Origin: Neoluteolibacter marinus
Lineage (GTDB): Bacteria > Verrucomicrobiota > Verrucomicrobiia > Verrucomicrobiales > Akkermansiaceae
Direction: 5' to 3'
DNA length: 64,000 nt
Assembly: GCF_014904755.1 (NCBI RefSeq)
Contig: NZ_JACZFQ010000052.1
Coordinates: forward strand, 1 to 64,000
Part shown: positions 1-10,528 of the stretch, piece after piece
Layout of the letters: each line of letters begins with the position of its first letter
How positions within the stretch are numbered: the first letter of the stretch is position 1
Notes under the pieces: model-generated
Seen by the model: the letters and a program-made list of their open reading frames with translations, nothing else
Told to the model about the DNA's origin: nothing
Databases searched by the model: none
Program-made: the position numbers and the translations under genes

Positions 1-80
1 GTAACATCCTGACGCTGTCGATCATTCTCGCGGCGCTCATCGAAGGTATCGTGTTCTTCGCGATCTTCCTCGCCAAGTAA
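1..80 (+). CDS. atpE: ATP synthase F0 subunit c (3' end only)
   Basis: Only the last 25 codons are inside the window; the frame starts at position 3 and ends with TAA at 78-80. The peptide is a hydrophobic helix with Glu-Gly in its middle (ALIEGIVFFAIF), which fits the outer helix of the F0 c-ring subunit and its proton-carrying carboxylate. It lies just upstream of atpF in the usual F0-F1 gene order. The 5' part, with the glycine-rich helix, is outside the window, so identity rests on this segment plus context. Confidence 0.85.
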   Translation, partial: NILTLSIILAALIEGIVFFAIFLAK

Positions 81-167
81 GCCTTCCCGGCGCGGCGGTC
101 CCCGGTGGGCCGCCGCGCCACCCCATTTTCCTTTCCGATTTCACCTGTCTTCCCAGCATTTCGTCCA

Positions 168-728
168 ATGACTCCGATTTTCGATCTCCTGGCCGCCACT
201 CCTCCCGTCGAAGGCGACGGCGGTGTCGCGGGTGAAATCTTCCGCACCTTCAAGATCGACTGGCCCTTCTTCATCAGCCAGTGCGTCTCCTTCCTGATCG
301 TCGCGCTCCTGCTCAAGAAGTTCGCGTTCGGCCCGATCCAGAACATGCTCGAGCAGCGCCGCAGCCGCATCGCCGAGGGCGAGGCCAAGCTGAAGGAGAT
401 CGAACAGCAGCTCGCCGAGTCCGAGCGCACCACCGCCGCGGCGATCGCCAAGGCCAACGAGGAAGCCACCCGCCTGATCGCCGAGGCCAAGACGAGCGCC
501 GCTTCCCTTTCCGAGCAGAAGACCCAGGAAGCCATCGCCAGCGCCCAGCAAATCCTGGCCAAGGCCGAAGCCGCCGCCCAAGCCGAGCGCGCCGCCATCA
601 AGGCCGAGCTCAAGCAGGAATTCGGCCGCCTGGTCACCGCCACCACCTCGCAGGTCACCGGCAAGGTGCTCACCGCCGACGACCAGACCCGCATCAACCA
701 GGAAGCGCTCGCCAGCGTCGAAGCCTGA
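168..728 (+). CDS. atpF: ATP synthase F0 subunit b
   Basis: Peripheral-stalk subunit b, 186 aa, joining the membrane F0 part to F1 through subunit delta. A single membrane helix (WPFFISQCVSFLIVALLL, near residues 32-49) is followed by a long charged and Ala-rich helix typical of the dimeric b stalk (QRRSRIAEGEAKL and onward). I chose ATG 168 because it places a short polar N-terminus before the membrane segment; a GTG at 105 in the same frame would add an Arg/Pro-rich extension unlike the family. It follows atpE and precedes atpH by 20 nt. No Shine-Dalgarno sequence is obvious; the leader is pyrimidine-rich. Confidence 0.92.
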   Translation: MTPIFDLLAATPPVEGDGGVAGEIFRTFKIDWPFFISQCVSFLIVALLLKKFAFGPIQNMLEQRRSRIAEGEAKLKEIEQQLAESERTTAAAIAKANEEATRLIAEAKTSAASLSEQKTQEAIASAQQILAKAEAAAQAERAAIKAELKQEFGRLVTATTSQVTGKVLTADDQTRINQEALASVEA

Positions 729-748
729 GCCTCCTTTCCCGCCTCGTC

Positions 749-1141
749 ATGAAAATCTCCAAGGTCGCCACAGCCGACGCCCGCCGCATCTTCCGGCTTT
801 GCCAGTCCGGAGGCCGGCTCGACGAGGCCAAGCTTTCCAAGGCCATCAAGGCCCTTGCCGAACAGAAGCCGCGCGACTACCGCGGGATCCTGTCCGCCCT
901 CAAGCGGCTGGTCCGCATGGAGCTCGAACGCCGCCACGTGGTGATCGAGAGCGCCACCGAGCTCGACGAGACCAACCGCAACCGCGTGGTCTCCGGCCTC
1001 GCCGTCAAATACGGCACCGGCCTGAGCTTCGAGTTCCGCACCAATCCCGACCTCCTCGGAGGTCTCAAGATCCGCGTCGGCAACGACGTCTTCGACGGCT
1101 CCGTGAAAGGCCGCCTCGACCGCCTTGCCCAAGCCTTCTGA
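749..1141 (+). CDS. atpH: ATP synthase F1 subunit delta, short form
   Basis: Peripheral-stalk subunit delta (OSCP), 130 aa against roughly 175-185 aa in most bacteria. The C-terminal half is recognisable: the segment ERRHVVIESATELDETNR and the following beta-strands with GLKIRVGNDVFDGSVKGRL match the conserved end of the delta family. The N-terminal part is only about 60 residues, so the six-helix domain that caps the alpha subunits appears trimmed. The position between atpF and atpA supports the call. ATG 749 is the only start giving a family-like N-terminus; a longer reading back to 281 lies inside atpF. Confidence 0.88.
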   Translation: MKISKVATADARRIFRLCQSGGRLDEAKLSKAIKALAEQKPRDYRGILSALKRLVRMELERRHVVIESATELDETNRNRVVSGLAVKYGTGLSFEFRTNPDLLGGLKIRVGNDVFDGSVKGRLDRLAQAF

Positions 1142-1157
1142 CCCTTCAAAGCCGATA

Positions 1158-1181
1158 ACCGTCCACTGACCACCAGCAACC
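1158..1181 (+). repeat. 7-nt periodic leader before atpA
   Basis: In the 49-nt gap before atpA the trinucleotides ACC, ACT, ACC and ACC begin at 1158, 1165, 1172 and 1179, an exact 7-nt spacing, and the gap ends CACC-ATG. The spacer bases differ, so this is a degenerate heptad array rather than a perfect tandem repeat. Similar periodicity precedes atpD, atpC and pyrE. Function unknown; there is no Shine-Dalgarno sequence here. Confidence 0.5.
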
Positions 1182-1190
1182 TCTCTCACC

Positions 1191-2732
<1,542 letters not shown>

Positions 2733-2781
2733 TCCGCCCTTCTCCCTGCTCTCCGCCCACTGCCCTTAGCACTCCTCAACC

Positions 2782-3681
2782 ATGGCCAATCTCCGCGACA
2801 TCCGCCGGCGCATCAAGTCGGTCAAGAACACCGCCCAGATCACCCGGGCGATGCAGCTTGTCGCCGCCGCCAAGATGAAGAAGGCGCAGGACCAGGCGCT
2901 GGCAGGCCGCGACTACGCGGACCTGCTCAACCAGGTTCTCGTCAACCTCAAGGAAAACGTCGGTGAGGAAGCCCACGCCCTGCTCGAGCAGCGCGAGGGT
3001 GGCAAGGAGCTGATGCTCGTCATCTCCACGGACAAGGGCCTTTGCGGCGGTCTCAACACCAACCTCGGCAAGAAGGTCCGTGCCGAAGCCGCGGCCGACA
3101 CCGAATTCGTCACCGTCGGCCGCAAGCTGCGCGGCCAGCTGTCCAAGGCCGGCCGCGAGCTGGTCGCCGACTTCGAGGTCAAGGACCCGGTTCCCTTCGC
3201 CGAGGCCCGCCCGATCGCCAAGTTCGTCACCAAGGCCTTCCTCGAGGGCGGCTACAGCAAGGTCAGCGTGGCCTTCTCGAACTACGTCACGGTCATGCGC
3301 CAGGAGCCGACCGTGGTCCAGCTGCTGCCGATCAGCACCGACAAGCTCGGCGAGAAGCGCAGCTACGAGGGCATGGGCAAGGACGTCGTCGTCGGCGAGA
3401 CCGACCATGGCAAGGCGCTCGCCAAGGATTACCTCTTCGAGCCCTCCGGCAAGGACGTGCTCGACACCCTGCTGCCGCTCTACATCAACTTCCAGGTCTA
3501 TCAGATGCTGGTCGAGAGCCGCGCCTCCGAGCACTCCGCCCGGATGGTCGCGATGAAGGGCGCCACTGACAACGCCAAGAAGTTCATCAAGGAGCTCACG
3601 CTCGAATACAACAAGCTCCGCCAGGCCGCGATCACCGCGGAACTGCTGGAAATCACCACCGCCATGAAGGCGATGGAATGA
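2782..3681 (+). CDS. atpG: ATP synthase F1 subunit gamma
   Basis: Central rotor shaft of F1, 299 aa. The N-terminal helix (MANLRDIRRRIKSVKNTAQITRAMQ is split by the conserved ITRAM motif) and the C-terminal helix (SEHSARMVAMKGATDNAKKFIKELTLEYNKLRQAAIT) are the two strands of the coiled coil; the conserved DKGLCGGLN motif lies near residue 83. The 49-nt gap after atpA is strongly pyrimidine-rich. Its TGA overlaps an ATG at 3678, so the next gene could be translationally coupled. Confidence 0.97.
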   Translation: MANLRDIRRRIKSVKNTAQITRAMQLVAAAKMKKAQDQALAGRDYADLLNQVLVNLKENVGEEAHALLEQREGGKELMLVISTDKGLCGGLNTNLGKKVRAEAAADTEFVTVGRKLRGQLSKAGRELVADFEVKDPVPFAEARPIAKFVTKAFLEGGYSKVSVAFSNYVTVMRQEPTVVQLLPISTDKLGEKRSYEGMGKDVVVGETDHGKALAKDYLFEPSGKDVLDTLLPLYINFQVYQMLVESRASEHSARMVAMKGATDNAKKFIKELTLEYNKLRQAAITAELLEITTAMKAME

Positions 3682-3719
3682 TCCCGCTGCCGGTGACCCT
3701 CCTTTCCCGAATTCACACG

Positions 3720-4214
3720 ATGTCGATTCCCGCCAAAATCCTCGCCGCCGGCGTTGCCTCCTGTTCCGTGCTGCTTTCCAGCTGCGCGACCATCATCACC
3801 CAGGCCAGCCGCGACGTGTCGATCCAGTCCAACCCGTCCGGCCTTTCGTTCACGGTGGTGAACTCGGACGGCGAGACGGTCGGCGCCGGTATGACGCCTC
3901 AAACCGTGCGCCTGTCCGCCCGGGGCGGCTACTTCAAGCCGGCCAAGTACACCGTGCAAGTGAAGCGCTCCGGCAAGGTGCTGGGCACCCATCAGGTGTC
4001 CGCCGGCATCAACGGCTGGTATTTCGGCAATATCCTCATCGGCGGTCTGGTCGGAATGCTCATCGTCGATCCGCTCACCGGCGCGATGTACCGCATGCCC
4101 AAGACCATCACCGTCGATGCCACGTCGCTCGCCGGCGAGGGCCCGCGTTCGCTGACCATTGCCAGCATCGAGACGCTTTCGCCCGAGCAGCGCGCGACCC
4201 TGGTGCGCCTTTAA
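3720..4214 (+). CDS. PEGA-like lipoprotein encoded inside the atp operon
   Basis: A 164-aa exported lipoprotein. The N-terminus is a signal peptide with lipobox LSSC and lipidated Cys22, then a polar domain (VSIQSNPSGLSFTVVNSDG) of the kind seen in PEGA-type lipoproteins, and a C-terminal part with a hydrophobic GNILIGGLVGMLIVDPLTGAMY stretch. The layout GN-x-GG-x-G-x-D-x-TGAMY is one I know from small proteobacterial lipoproteins of unknown function. ATG 3720 gives the clean signal peptide; ATG 3678 overlapping the atpG stop would add 14 residues. It separates atpG from atpD, which are normally adjacent, on the same strand and with short gaps. No known role in ATP synthase. Confidence 0.8.
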   Translation: MSIPAKILAAGVASCSVLLSSCATIITQASRDVSIQSNPSGLSFTVVNSDGETVGAGMTPQTVRLSARGGYFKPAKYTVQVKRSGKVLGTHQVSAGINGWYFGNILIGGLVGMLIVDPLTGAMYRMPKTITVDATSLAGEGPRSLTIASIETLSPEQRATLVRL

Positions 4215-4215
4215 G

Positions 4216-5717
<1,502 letters not shown>

Positions 5718-5722
5718 TCCGT

Positions 5723-5797
5723 GGTTTCAGGTTTCGGGTGCCAGGCCCCGCGCCCCGTCGCCCGGAACTGAAAACGTGAAACAGAGAACTTAGAATC
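5723..5797 (+). repeat. Ten-unit 7-nt periodic leader before atpC
   Basis: Almost the whole atpD-atpC gap reads as heptads. Proximal to atpC, AAC starts at 5766, 5773, 5780 and 5787 and AAT at 5794, ending AATC-ATG. Distal units begin at 5723 (GGTTTCA), 5730 (GGTTTCG), 5737 (GGTGCCA) and 5744 (GGCCCCG). The distal GTTTCA-type units are partly complementary to the proximal TGAAAC-type units, so a stem-loop is also possible. This is the clearest example of the pattern in the window. Confidence 0.7.
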
Positions 5798-6211
5798 ATG
5801 GCTCTCCACCTCAAGATCGTCACCCCGGAGAAGACAATCTTCTCCGACACGGTCGGCAATGCCTACCTGCCCGGCGCCGACGGCGAGTTGGGCGTGCTCG
5901 ACGGCCACGCCGCCTTGGTGACCGCCCTGCAACCGGGCGAGCTCCGCTACGAGAAGGATGGTACCACCACCGTGCTGGCGGTCGGCAGCGGCTTTGCCGA
6001 AGTGACCCAGCACCAGGTCAACGTCCTCACCGACATGGCGATGGGCGAGGACCAGATCGACGAAGCGAAGGTCGAGGAAGCCATGAAGCGTGCCGAAGAG
6101 CAGCTCAAGGGCATCAGCCACGACCACGACGCCGAGGAGGTGGCCCACCTCCAGGCAATGATCGCGAAGTCGCTCGCCCAGCTCAAGGTCAAGCGCCGCC
6201 ACCACCACTGA
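5798..6211 (+). CDS. atpC: ATP synthase F1 subunit epsilon
   Basis: Rotor-foot subunit that couples gamma to the c-ring and can inhibit ATP hydrolysis, 137 aa, normal size. The N-terminal beta-sandwich is clear (MALHLKIVTPEKTIFSDTV, then the GELGVLDGHAALVTALQPGEL stretch), and the C-terminal helical hairpin carries many charged residues (DQIDEAKVEEAMKRAEEQL). It ends in VKRRHHH, a natural His-rich tail. Last gene of the operon; a terminator follows 24 nt downstream. Confidence 0.96.
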   Translation: MALHLKIVTPEKTIFSDTVGNAYLPGADGELGVLDGHAALVTALQPGELRYEKDGTTTVLAVGSGFAEVTQHQVNVLTDMAMGEDQIDEAKVEEAMKRAEEQLKGISHDHDAEEVAHLQAMIAKSLAQLKVKRRHHH

Positions 6212-6234
6212 TCGGCCAACGCCCGAATTTCAAG

Positions 6235-6268
6235 AGCCCGCCCCGGACACCCCGCGGCGGGCTTTTTT
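6235..6268 (+). terminator. Rho-independent terminator of the atp operon
   Basis: Inverted repeat AGCCCGCC (6235-6242) and GGCGGGCT (6256-6263), 13-nt loop, then a run of T residues to 6267. It ends the atpC transcript. Confidence 0.9.
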
Positions 6269-6460
6269 GCTTCGACTGCAGGCGTAAGAACGGGGCACTC
6301 CGGTCGGACCGTCGTGGATGATGAGTTCTTTGTGCCGAATTGAATTGCCACGTTGTTGTTTCGGACAGGGCGACCTGGTCTGGATCACCCGGCCGATCCC
6401 GGGGTTCACCGGGCGTGACCTGAAGCGCTGATACCGGGAGCTTGCCTCTTGTGAACACAG

Positions 6461-6494
6461 CAAAGGCCCGCTCCAGGTTGCCGGAGCGGGCTTG
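6461..6494 (-). terminator. Stem-loop after the 112-aa minus-strand gene
   Basis: Arms GCCCGCTCC (6466-6474) and GGAGCGGGC (6483-6491) form a 9-bp perfect stem with an 8-nt loop. Read on the minus strand it is followed by CTTTGC, a weak T-tract. It lies just downstream of the minus-strand gene ending at 6511. Confidence 0.6.
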
Positions 6495-6510
6495 CACATC
6501 GGGTGAGGGA

Positions 6511-6849
6511 TCACCCGTGGGCCGGCAGGGAGACCTTGAAGGAAGGTTCCGCACCGTCGTTTTCCGCGGCCTCACGGCCGGCCTTGGCACCGCGCCGGAG
6601 CGATTCGCGCAGGCCTTCGGGAATGATTTCCTTGGCGAAGGCCGCCGCGAAGCATGCGCCGAAGGCCGCCCCGTAAGCCACGTCATGAGCAGCTCCGGAA
6701 AGGGCTTGCTTCAGCTTGGGGGCCGCCTCCCGCGCCCTGGATTCGGCATCCCTGCGGGCGGTGTCGAAGGCTTCGGAAAAACTGCTGTAGCGCGGTGCGT
6801 CGGTCGTGGACTCCGCGTTCGGGTCGGTGGAATCGTTGGTGGCATTCAT
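6511..6849 (-). CDS. Hypothetical Ala-rich 112-aa protein
   Basis: Not recognised. The first 25 residues are polar and Thr/Ser/Asp-rich, then there is a long Ala-rich helix with charged residues (SFSEAFDTARRDAESRAREAAPKLKQAL), then GAAFGACFAAAFAKEI, which is weakly hydrophobic and could be a single membrane-dipping helix, and a polar tail. It could associate with a membrane or a larger complex, but no family is evident. It stands alone, with a stem-loop after it. Confidence 0.6.
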   Translation of the reverse strand: MNATNDSTDPNAESTTDAPRYSSFSEAFDTARRDAESRAREAAPKLKQALSGAAHDVAYGAAFGACFAAAFAKEIIPEGLRESLRRGAKAGREAAENDGAEPSFKVSLPAHG

Positions 6850-6987
6850 GGTTGTTCTGGATCAATCAGGGTGGAGTATCCGCCGGAAACCCGTTCCGCG
6901 CGATGGGAAAGCCGCAGGCAGATTGGAATTCGATTTGAATAGCCGCGGCAGCGCCGCGTCGAAGCCGGTGAATCGAAAGATCATCTC

Positions 6988-7311
6988 ATGAAGAAACTGG
7001 TTCCAATCCTCGCTGTCGCCTTCGCCGCCCTGTTCACCACCCCCGCAGCCGATGCGCGGGGCTATCATTCGCGCAGCTATGTCACCTTTCATCGTTCCTG
7101 TGGCGGCCCCGCCTGGATCGAGACATATGTCGCTTACTATGACTCCTGTGGTCATCCGGTGTTCCGCAAGCGGATCGTCCCGGTGCATCGCCACGCATGT
7201 CCGCCGCGTCCCGCCTATCGTCCGGTCCGCCGGCATGTGCCCGTCTGTCGGGTGGCGCCTCCCGTGCATCACCACGCGGAGGTTGCGGTGAGAATTGGCG
7301 GGCGGCGTTGA
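6988..7311 (+). CDS. Secreted His/Arg-rich small protein
   Basis: A 107-aa exported protein with a signal peptide (MKKLVPILAVAFAALFTTPAADA) and a mature part rich in His, Arg, Pro and Tyr, with four Cys residues (CGGPAW, DSCGHP, HACPP, PVCRV). The even spread of Cys and His could mean disulfides or metal binding. No catalytic motif is visible. It resembles short secreted proteins common in Verrucomicrobiaceae genomes; the function is unknown. Confidence 0.6.
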   Translation: MKKLVPILAVAFAALFTTPAADARGYHSRSYVTFHRSCGGPAWIETYVAYYDSCGHPVFRKRIVPVHRHACPPRPAYRPVRRHVPVCRVAPPVHHHAEVAVRIGGRR

Positions 7312-7434
7312 GTCGCCATTCGCCGGGGGCCGTAACCGGCCCGGTCCCGCGCAAGCCGTGGGCCGGGTCATTTTCTTGTGTGAAGGACAAATCCCGGCTG
7401 GGATGGCGCTACAAGTTGCGCCCCTACCTCCAGC

Positions 7435-8451
7435 ATGAACTCCTATCGCAGCCTCCTTATCGCCGCTTTCCTCGCGATCCCGCCCACGTCCAACGGCCAG
7501 GTCGTGGTGAACGAGTTGCTTGCGACTTTCCAATCGCGGCTCGAGAAGAACGAGGAGATCGACGACCTCTGCGATTCCCTCGAGGAATTCGAATCGGCCG
7601 ATCTGAAAGCCCTGATCGCCCAACTGGAGAAGACCTGGCCGCGGGTTCGCGACGGCTATTTGACCGCTTTCGCCTCCGCCGCAAAGAAGGGCTCCACCGG
7701 TTCGCGGAATAATGACCAGAAGCGGATCCGCGAGTTGCGCGGAGAATTCATGCGGGTCTACGCGATGGCCGAGGGCCCGATGAAGGAGGCGCTCAAGAAG
7801 ACCAGCAAGCCGGCGGTCGATGAGCTTAGGAAACTGCTCGCGCCGACACCCGACGAACTGCTGGCGATGGCCCCTCCCACCTTGAAGGGCCAGTGCGAGG
7901 CGGCGCGCAAGCTCGCCCGTTTCCGCGACGAGGCCCTCAAGGCCGACATTTCGATCATCTCCGCCGATGCCGAGGAAACACTCGCCGCAGCCGAGGAGAA
8001 GATCGCGGCTGATGCCGGCGGCTTGCCACGGGAAGGCCTGAAGATCCTCGAAAAGAACCGCAAGATCGCCGAGAAGGACGAGATTCCGGCCGAGGAAGCG
8101 AGGGGGATCGAGCACTGCAACCTGCTGCGCATGTATGTCGGGCTGAACGCCCTGTTGCTCGACCCGAAGTTGTGTGAAGCGGCACGCGGGCATTCCAAGG
8201 ACATGGCGGATGAGGGCTTCTTTGCCCACGAGTCGCCGGTACCCGGGAAGAAGACCCCTTGGGACCGTGCGGCGAAGGCGGGCACTACGGCGTCCGGGGA
8301 GAACATTTACATGGGATCGACCGACTCCCACGCCGCGAACATGGGGTGGTTTTATTCGCCGGGGCACCACAAGAATATGTTCGGGGCCGGTCAGCGGCGC
8401 ATCGGCCTGGGGCAGTTCGGACGGCATTGGACGCAGTTGTTCGGCGGCTGA
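7435..8451 (+). CDS. Secreted CAP/SCP-domain protein
   Basis: A 338-aa protein with a signal peptide (MNSYRSLLIAAFLAIPPTSNGQ), a helical charged middle (about residues 30-220), and a C-terminal CAP domain (PF00188 type). CAP signatures are the helix HCNLLRMYVGLNALLLDPKL, the HSKDMADEGFFAHESP segment with the conserved His, GENIYMG, and the GWFYSPGHHKNMF block with the second His, ending IGLGQFGRHWTQLFG. CAP proteins are extracellular and often bind lipids or peptides. The N-terminal helical part is not recognised. Stands alone on its strand. Confidence 0.85.
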   Translation: MNSYRSLLIAAFLAIPPTSNGQVVVNELLATFQSRLEKNEEIDDLCDSLEEFESADLKALIAQLEKTWPRVRDGYLTAFASAAKKGSTGSRNNDQKRIRELRGEFMRVYAMAEGPMKEALKKTSKPAVDELRKLLAPTPDELLAMAPPTLKGQCEAARKLARFRDEALKADISIISADAEETLAAAEEKIAADAGGLPREGLKILEKNRKIAEKDEIPAEEARGIEHCNLLRMYVGLNALLLDPKLCEAARGHSKDMADEGFFAHESPVPGKKTPWDRAAKAGTTASGENIYMGSTDSHAANMGWFYSPGHHKNMFGAGQRRIGLGQFGRHWTQLFGG

Positions 8452-8454
8452 CGT

Positions 8455-8688
8455 TCAGCGGCCCTCGCGCCGGCCCAGCGACCACAGCAGGCCCAGTCCG
8501 CCGCATGCGGTCAGCATTGCGCCGCCTAACAGGCCGAGACCGCCGAGCACCGGGCTTTCAGCGATGTAGCCTATGACAAGGGCGGCAAGCATCAGCGCCG
8601 GGCCCGAGAAGGCGAGCAGCAGGGCGGCAAGGTGGCGGATGGCGGGCAGGATCCAGGCGGGAGGACTCTTTGCTTCGGAAGGAATCAT
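8455..8688 (-). CDS. Small two-helix membrane protein
   Basis: A 77-aa protein with two predicted membrane helices (HLAALLLAFSGPALMLAALVIGYI and VLGGLGLLGGAMLTACGGLGLLW) and a basic C-terminus. No family recognised. It lies just upstream of ribD on the same strand in gene order reversed (ribD is transcribed first, 78 nt away), so it could be its tail gene. The leader reads CCCGAAG CCCATCA CC-ATG, two phased heptads. Confidence 0.5.
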   Translation of the reverse strand: MIPSEAKSPPAWILPAIRHLAALLLAFSGPALMLAALVIGYIAESPVLGGLGLLGGAMLTACGGLGLLWSLGRREGR

Positions 8689-8766
8689 GGTGATGGGCTT
8701 CGGGGTTGCCCGAATGCTTTCCCACCGGCATGTGAAGCCATGATGACCGCACGATGAAAACCGCTG

Positions 8767-9804
8767 CTAACGGCGCACGACACTTGCCCGCAGCATCACA
8801 TCCGGACCGAAGCGGCTGAACTGAACCTCCTCCAGCCCCATCGCTTCGGGGAGCCCTTCTCCGGCCACTGCCGGCACCCCGCCCCCGCCCAGGATCGGGG
8901 CCAGGAACGCCACCCATTCGTCGACGAGTCCTTCTTCTAACAGAGTTGCCGCGAGCCGGCCGCCGCATTCGACCAGCGCGGCCGAAACATCCCGCTTTTC
9001 GGCCAGCTCCCGCAACGCGTCCCCGGGATGGTCGCGGGGGAGCACGAGGGTGCGGTCCTTGTGGCCGTCGGTGAACAGCGGGGCGTCTGCAGGCAGGCTG
9101 GCAGGATCGCGGGTGAGCACGATGCGCCACGGCTGGGGCCGGCCTTCCGCCAGCGATGGGTCGCGCAAGTCGAGGCGCGGCCGGTCCTTGCGCACGGTCT
9201 CGCCGGAGGTGAGGATCGCATCGACCTCGGCTCGCAGTCGCTGGACTTCGGCGCGTGCCTCCGGTCCGGTCAGCCACATCCCCTCGCCCGGCGGCCGGGT
9301 GATGCGGCCGTCGAGGCTCATGGCGGTCTTCAGCACCACCCACGGCAAGCCGCATCGCTGGACCTTGGCAAAGGGGCGGATCAATCGGCCGGCAGGCTCG
9401 GCAAGGATGCCGCGCGTCACCTGGATCCCGGCCTGCTCCAACAGCGCGTCGGCCCTGCCAACATGCGCGGGATTCGGGTCCTCCGCCGCGTAGACCACGC
9501 GGGCGACCCCGGCTTCGATCAAGCCATCCGTGCAGGGCGGGGTGCGGCCGTGGGTCGAACAGGGCTCAAGGGTGACATAGACGGTGCTGCCGCGCAGGGC
9601 ATCCGCACCGTGATGATTCCTCACGGCGGCCATGGCTTCCCGCTCGGCATGCGGCTGGCCCGCCCCGCGATGCCAGCCGGCACCGAGCTCGACGCCGTCT
9701 CGCACCACCACGGCGCCAACGGGAGGATTGGGCGAGGTCCGCCCGACTCCCTTGCGGGCCTCGTCGATCGCCCGCTGCATCCACCGTTCGTCTTCACCTT
9801 GCAT
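8767..9804 (-). CDS. ribD: Bifunctional riboflavin biosynthesis deaminase/reductase
   Basis: Catalyses two riboflavin steps: deamination of the pyrimidine amine and NADPH reduction of the ribosyl side chain. Counting from ATG 9804 (345 aa), the deaminase zinc site is HAE at 52-54 and PCSTHGRTPPC with Cys82 and Cys91. The reductase part starts near LPWVVLKTAMSLDGRI, with GEGMWLTGPEARAEVQRLRAEVDAIL and VECGGRLAATLLEEGLVDE, typical of the RibD C-terminal domain. An in-frame ATG at 9855 would add 17 residues before a poorly conserved region; neither start has a Shine-Dalgarno sequence. Confidence 0.93.
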   Translation of the reverse strand: MQGEDERWMQRAIDEARKGVGRTSPNPPVGAVVVRDGVELGAGWHRGAGQPHAEREAMAAVRNHHGADALRGSTVYVTLEPCSTHGRTPPCTDGLIEAGVARVVYAAEDPNPAHVGRADALLEQAGIQVTRGILAEPAGRLIRPFAKVQRCGLPWVVLKTAMSLDGRITRPPGEGMWLTGPEARAEVQRLRAEVDAILTSGETVRKDRPRLDLRDPSLAEGRPQPWRIVLTRDPASLPADAPLFTDGHKDRTLVLPRDHPGDALRELAEKRDVSAALVECGGRLAATLLEEGLVDEWVAFLAPILGGGGVPAVAGEGLPEAMGLEEVQFSRFGPDVMLRASVVRR

Positions 9805-9938
9805 GGACAATGAGAGGCCATTTTCTGGAAATCTGAGCAAGTCCGCTGAATCCATGTTGATTGAGATGCATCACACGACCATGTTTTTCATAAGTGGTGG
9901 AATCCGATGTCCACCTGAATCCAACCTGCAACCATGCC

Positions 9939-10460
9939 ATGAAAAAACTCATCCTCGCGCTCGCCATGATCGGCCTTCTCCCGGCATCCGCCGACGAGGC
10001 CGCCGAAATCTACAAGCAAGGCCTGATCGCCGTGAAGGAAGGAAATGTGACCGCCGCGGATCGTGCGTTCCGCGAAGTCCTGCGCCTCCAGCCGGGCAAT
10101 GCCAACGCCCGCTACCAACTCGCCGAGCTCAAGGCCAATCAGGGATCCATCGCCGCGCGTGCCCGCTCCAACAAACTGGGTGAGTACGTGATCGAGCAGA
10201 TCGACTTCGACGACTCCGAGTTCTCCGAAGCAATCGCGGCGCTCGGCGTGATGGTGGAGGAGAAGTCCAAGGGTGAATTCGCACCCAACTTCATGATCCA
10301 GGATCCGTCGAAGAAGCTGGCGGATGTCACGGTAAGCCTCCAGGTCAAGAATGTCCCCGCCAAGGCGATCCTTGAGATGATCCTCAAGCAGGGCGGCGCC
10401 GTCGCCAAATACGAGGAGCACGCCATCGTGATCCGCCCGACGGCCCGCACCAGCGAGTAA
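9939..10460 (+). CDS. Exported TPR protein with secretin-like C-terminal domain
   Basis: A 173-aa exported protein. The signal peptide (MKKLILALAMIGLLPASA) is followed by a TPR-type pair of helices (AAEIYKQGLIAVKEGNVTAADRAFREVLRLQPGNANARYQLAEL). The C-terminal 40 residues (LADVTVSLQVKNVPAKAILEMILKQGGAVAKYEEHAIVI) resemble the STN/secretin N-domain fold used in type II secretion and TonB systems. I infer a periplasmic assembly or scaffolding role. The leader AACCTGC AACCATG CC-ATG has two phased heptads. A perfect 12-bp hairpin lies 40 nt downstream. Confidence 0.65.
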   Translation: MKKLILALAMIGLLPASADEAAEIYKQGLIAVKEGNVTAADRAFREVLRLQPGNANARYQLAELKANQGSIAARARSNKLGEYVIEQIDFDDSEFSEAIAALGVMVEEKSKGEFAPNFMIQDPSKKLADVTVSLQVKNVPAKAILEMILKQGGAVAKYEEHAIVIRPTARTSE

Positions 10461-10499
10461 GGCGCCGCGGACAATCGATACCCTTGCGGTCGCTTCGAG

Positions 10500-10528
10500 G
10501 TCCGCTCACGCTTGGGGCGTGAGCGGAC
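10500..10528 (+). other. 12-bp perfect hairpin over the SDR start codon
   Basis: GTCCGCTCACGC (10500-10511) pairs perfectly with GCGTGAGCGGAC (10517-10528) around a 5-nt loop. The 3' arm contains the GTG (10519-10521) that is the only family-consistent start of the SDR gene. The tail after it (TTGTCGTG) is a poor terminator tract. It could end the upstream gene or hide the SDR start. Confidence 0.7.

Noticed and set aside
2733-2781. Heptad leader before atpG
   Set aside because: The 49-nt gap has C at every seventh base, but it is so pyrimidine-rich that other periods fit as well; not counted among the clear examples.
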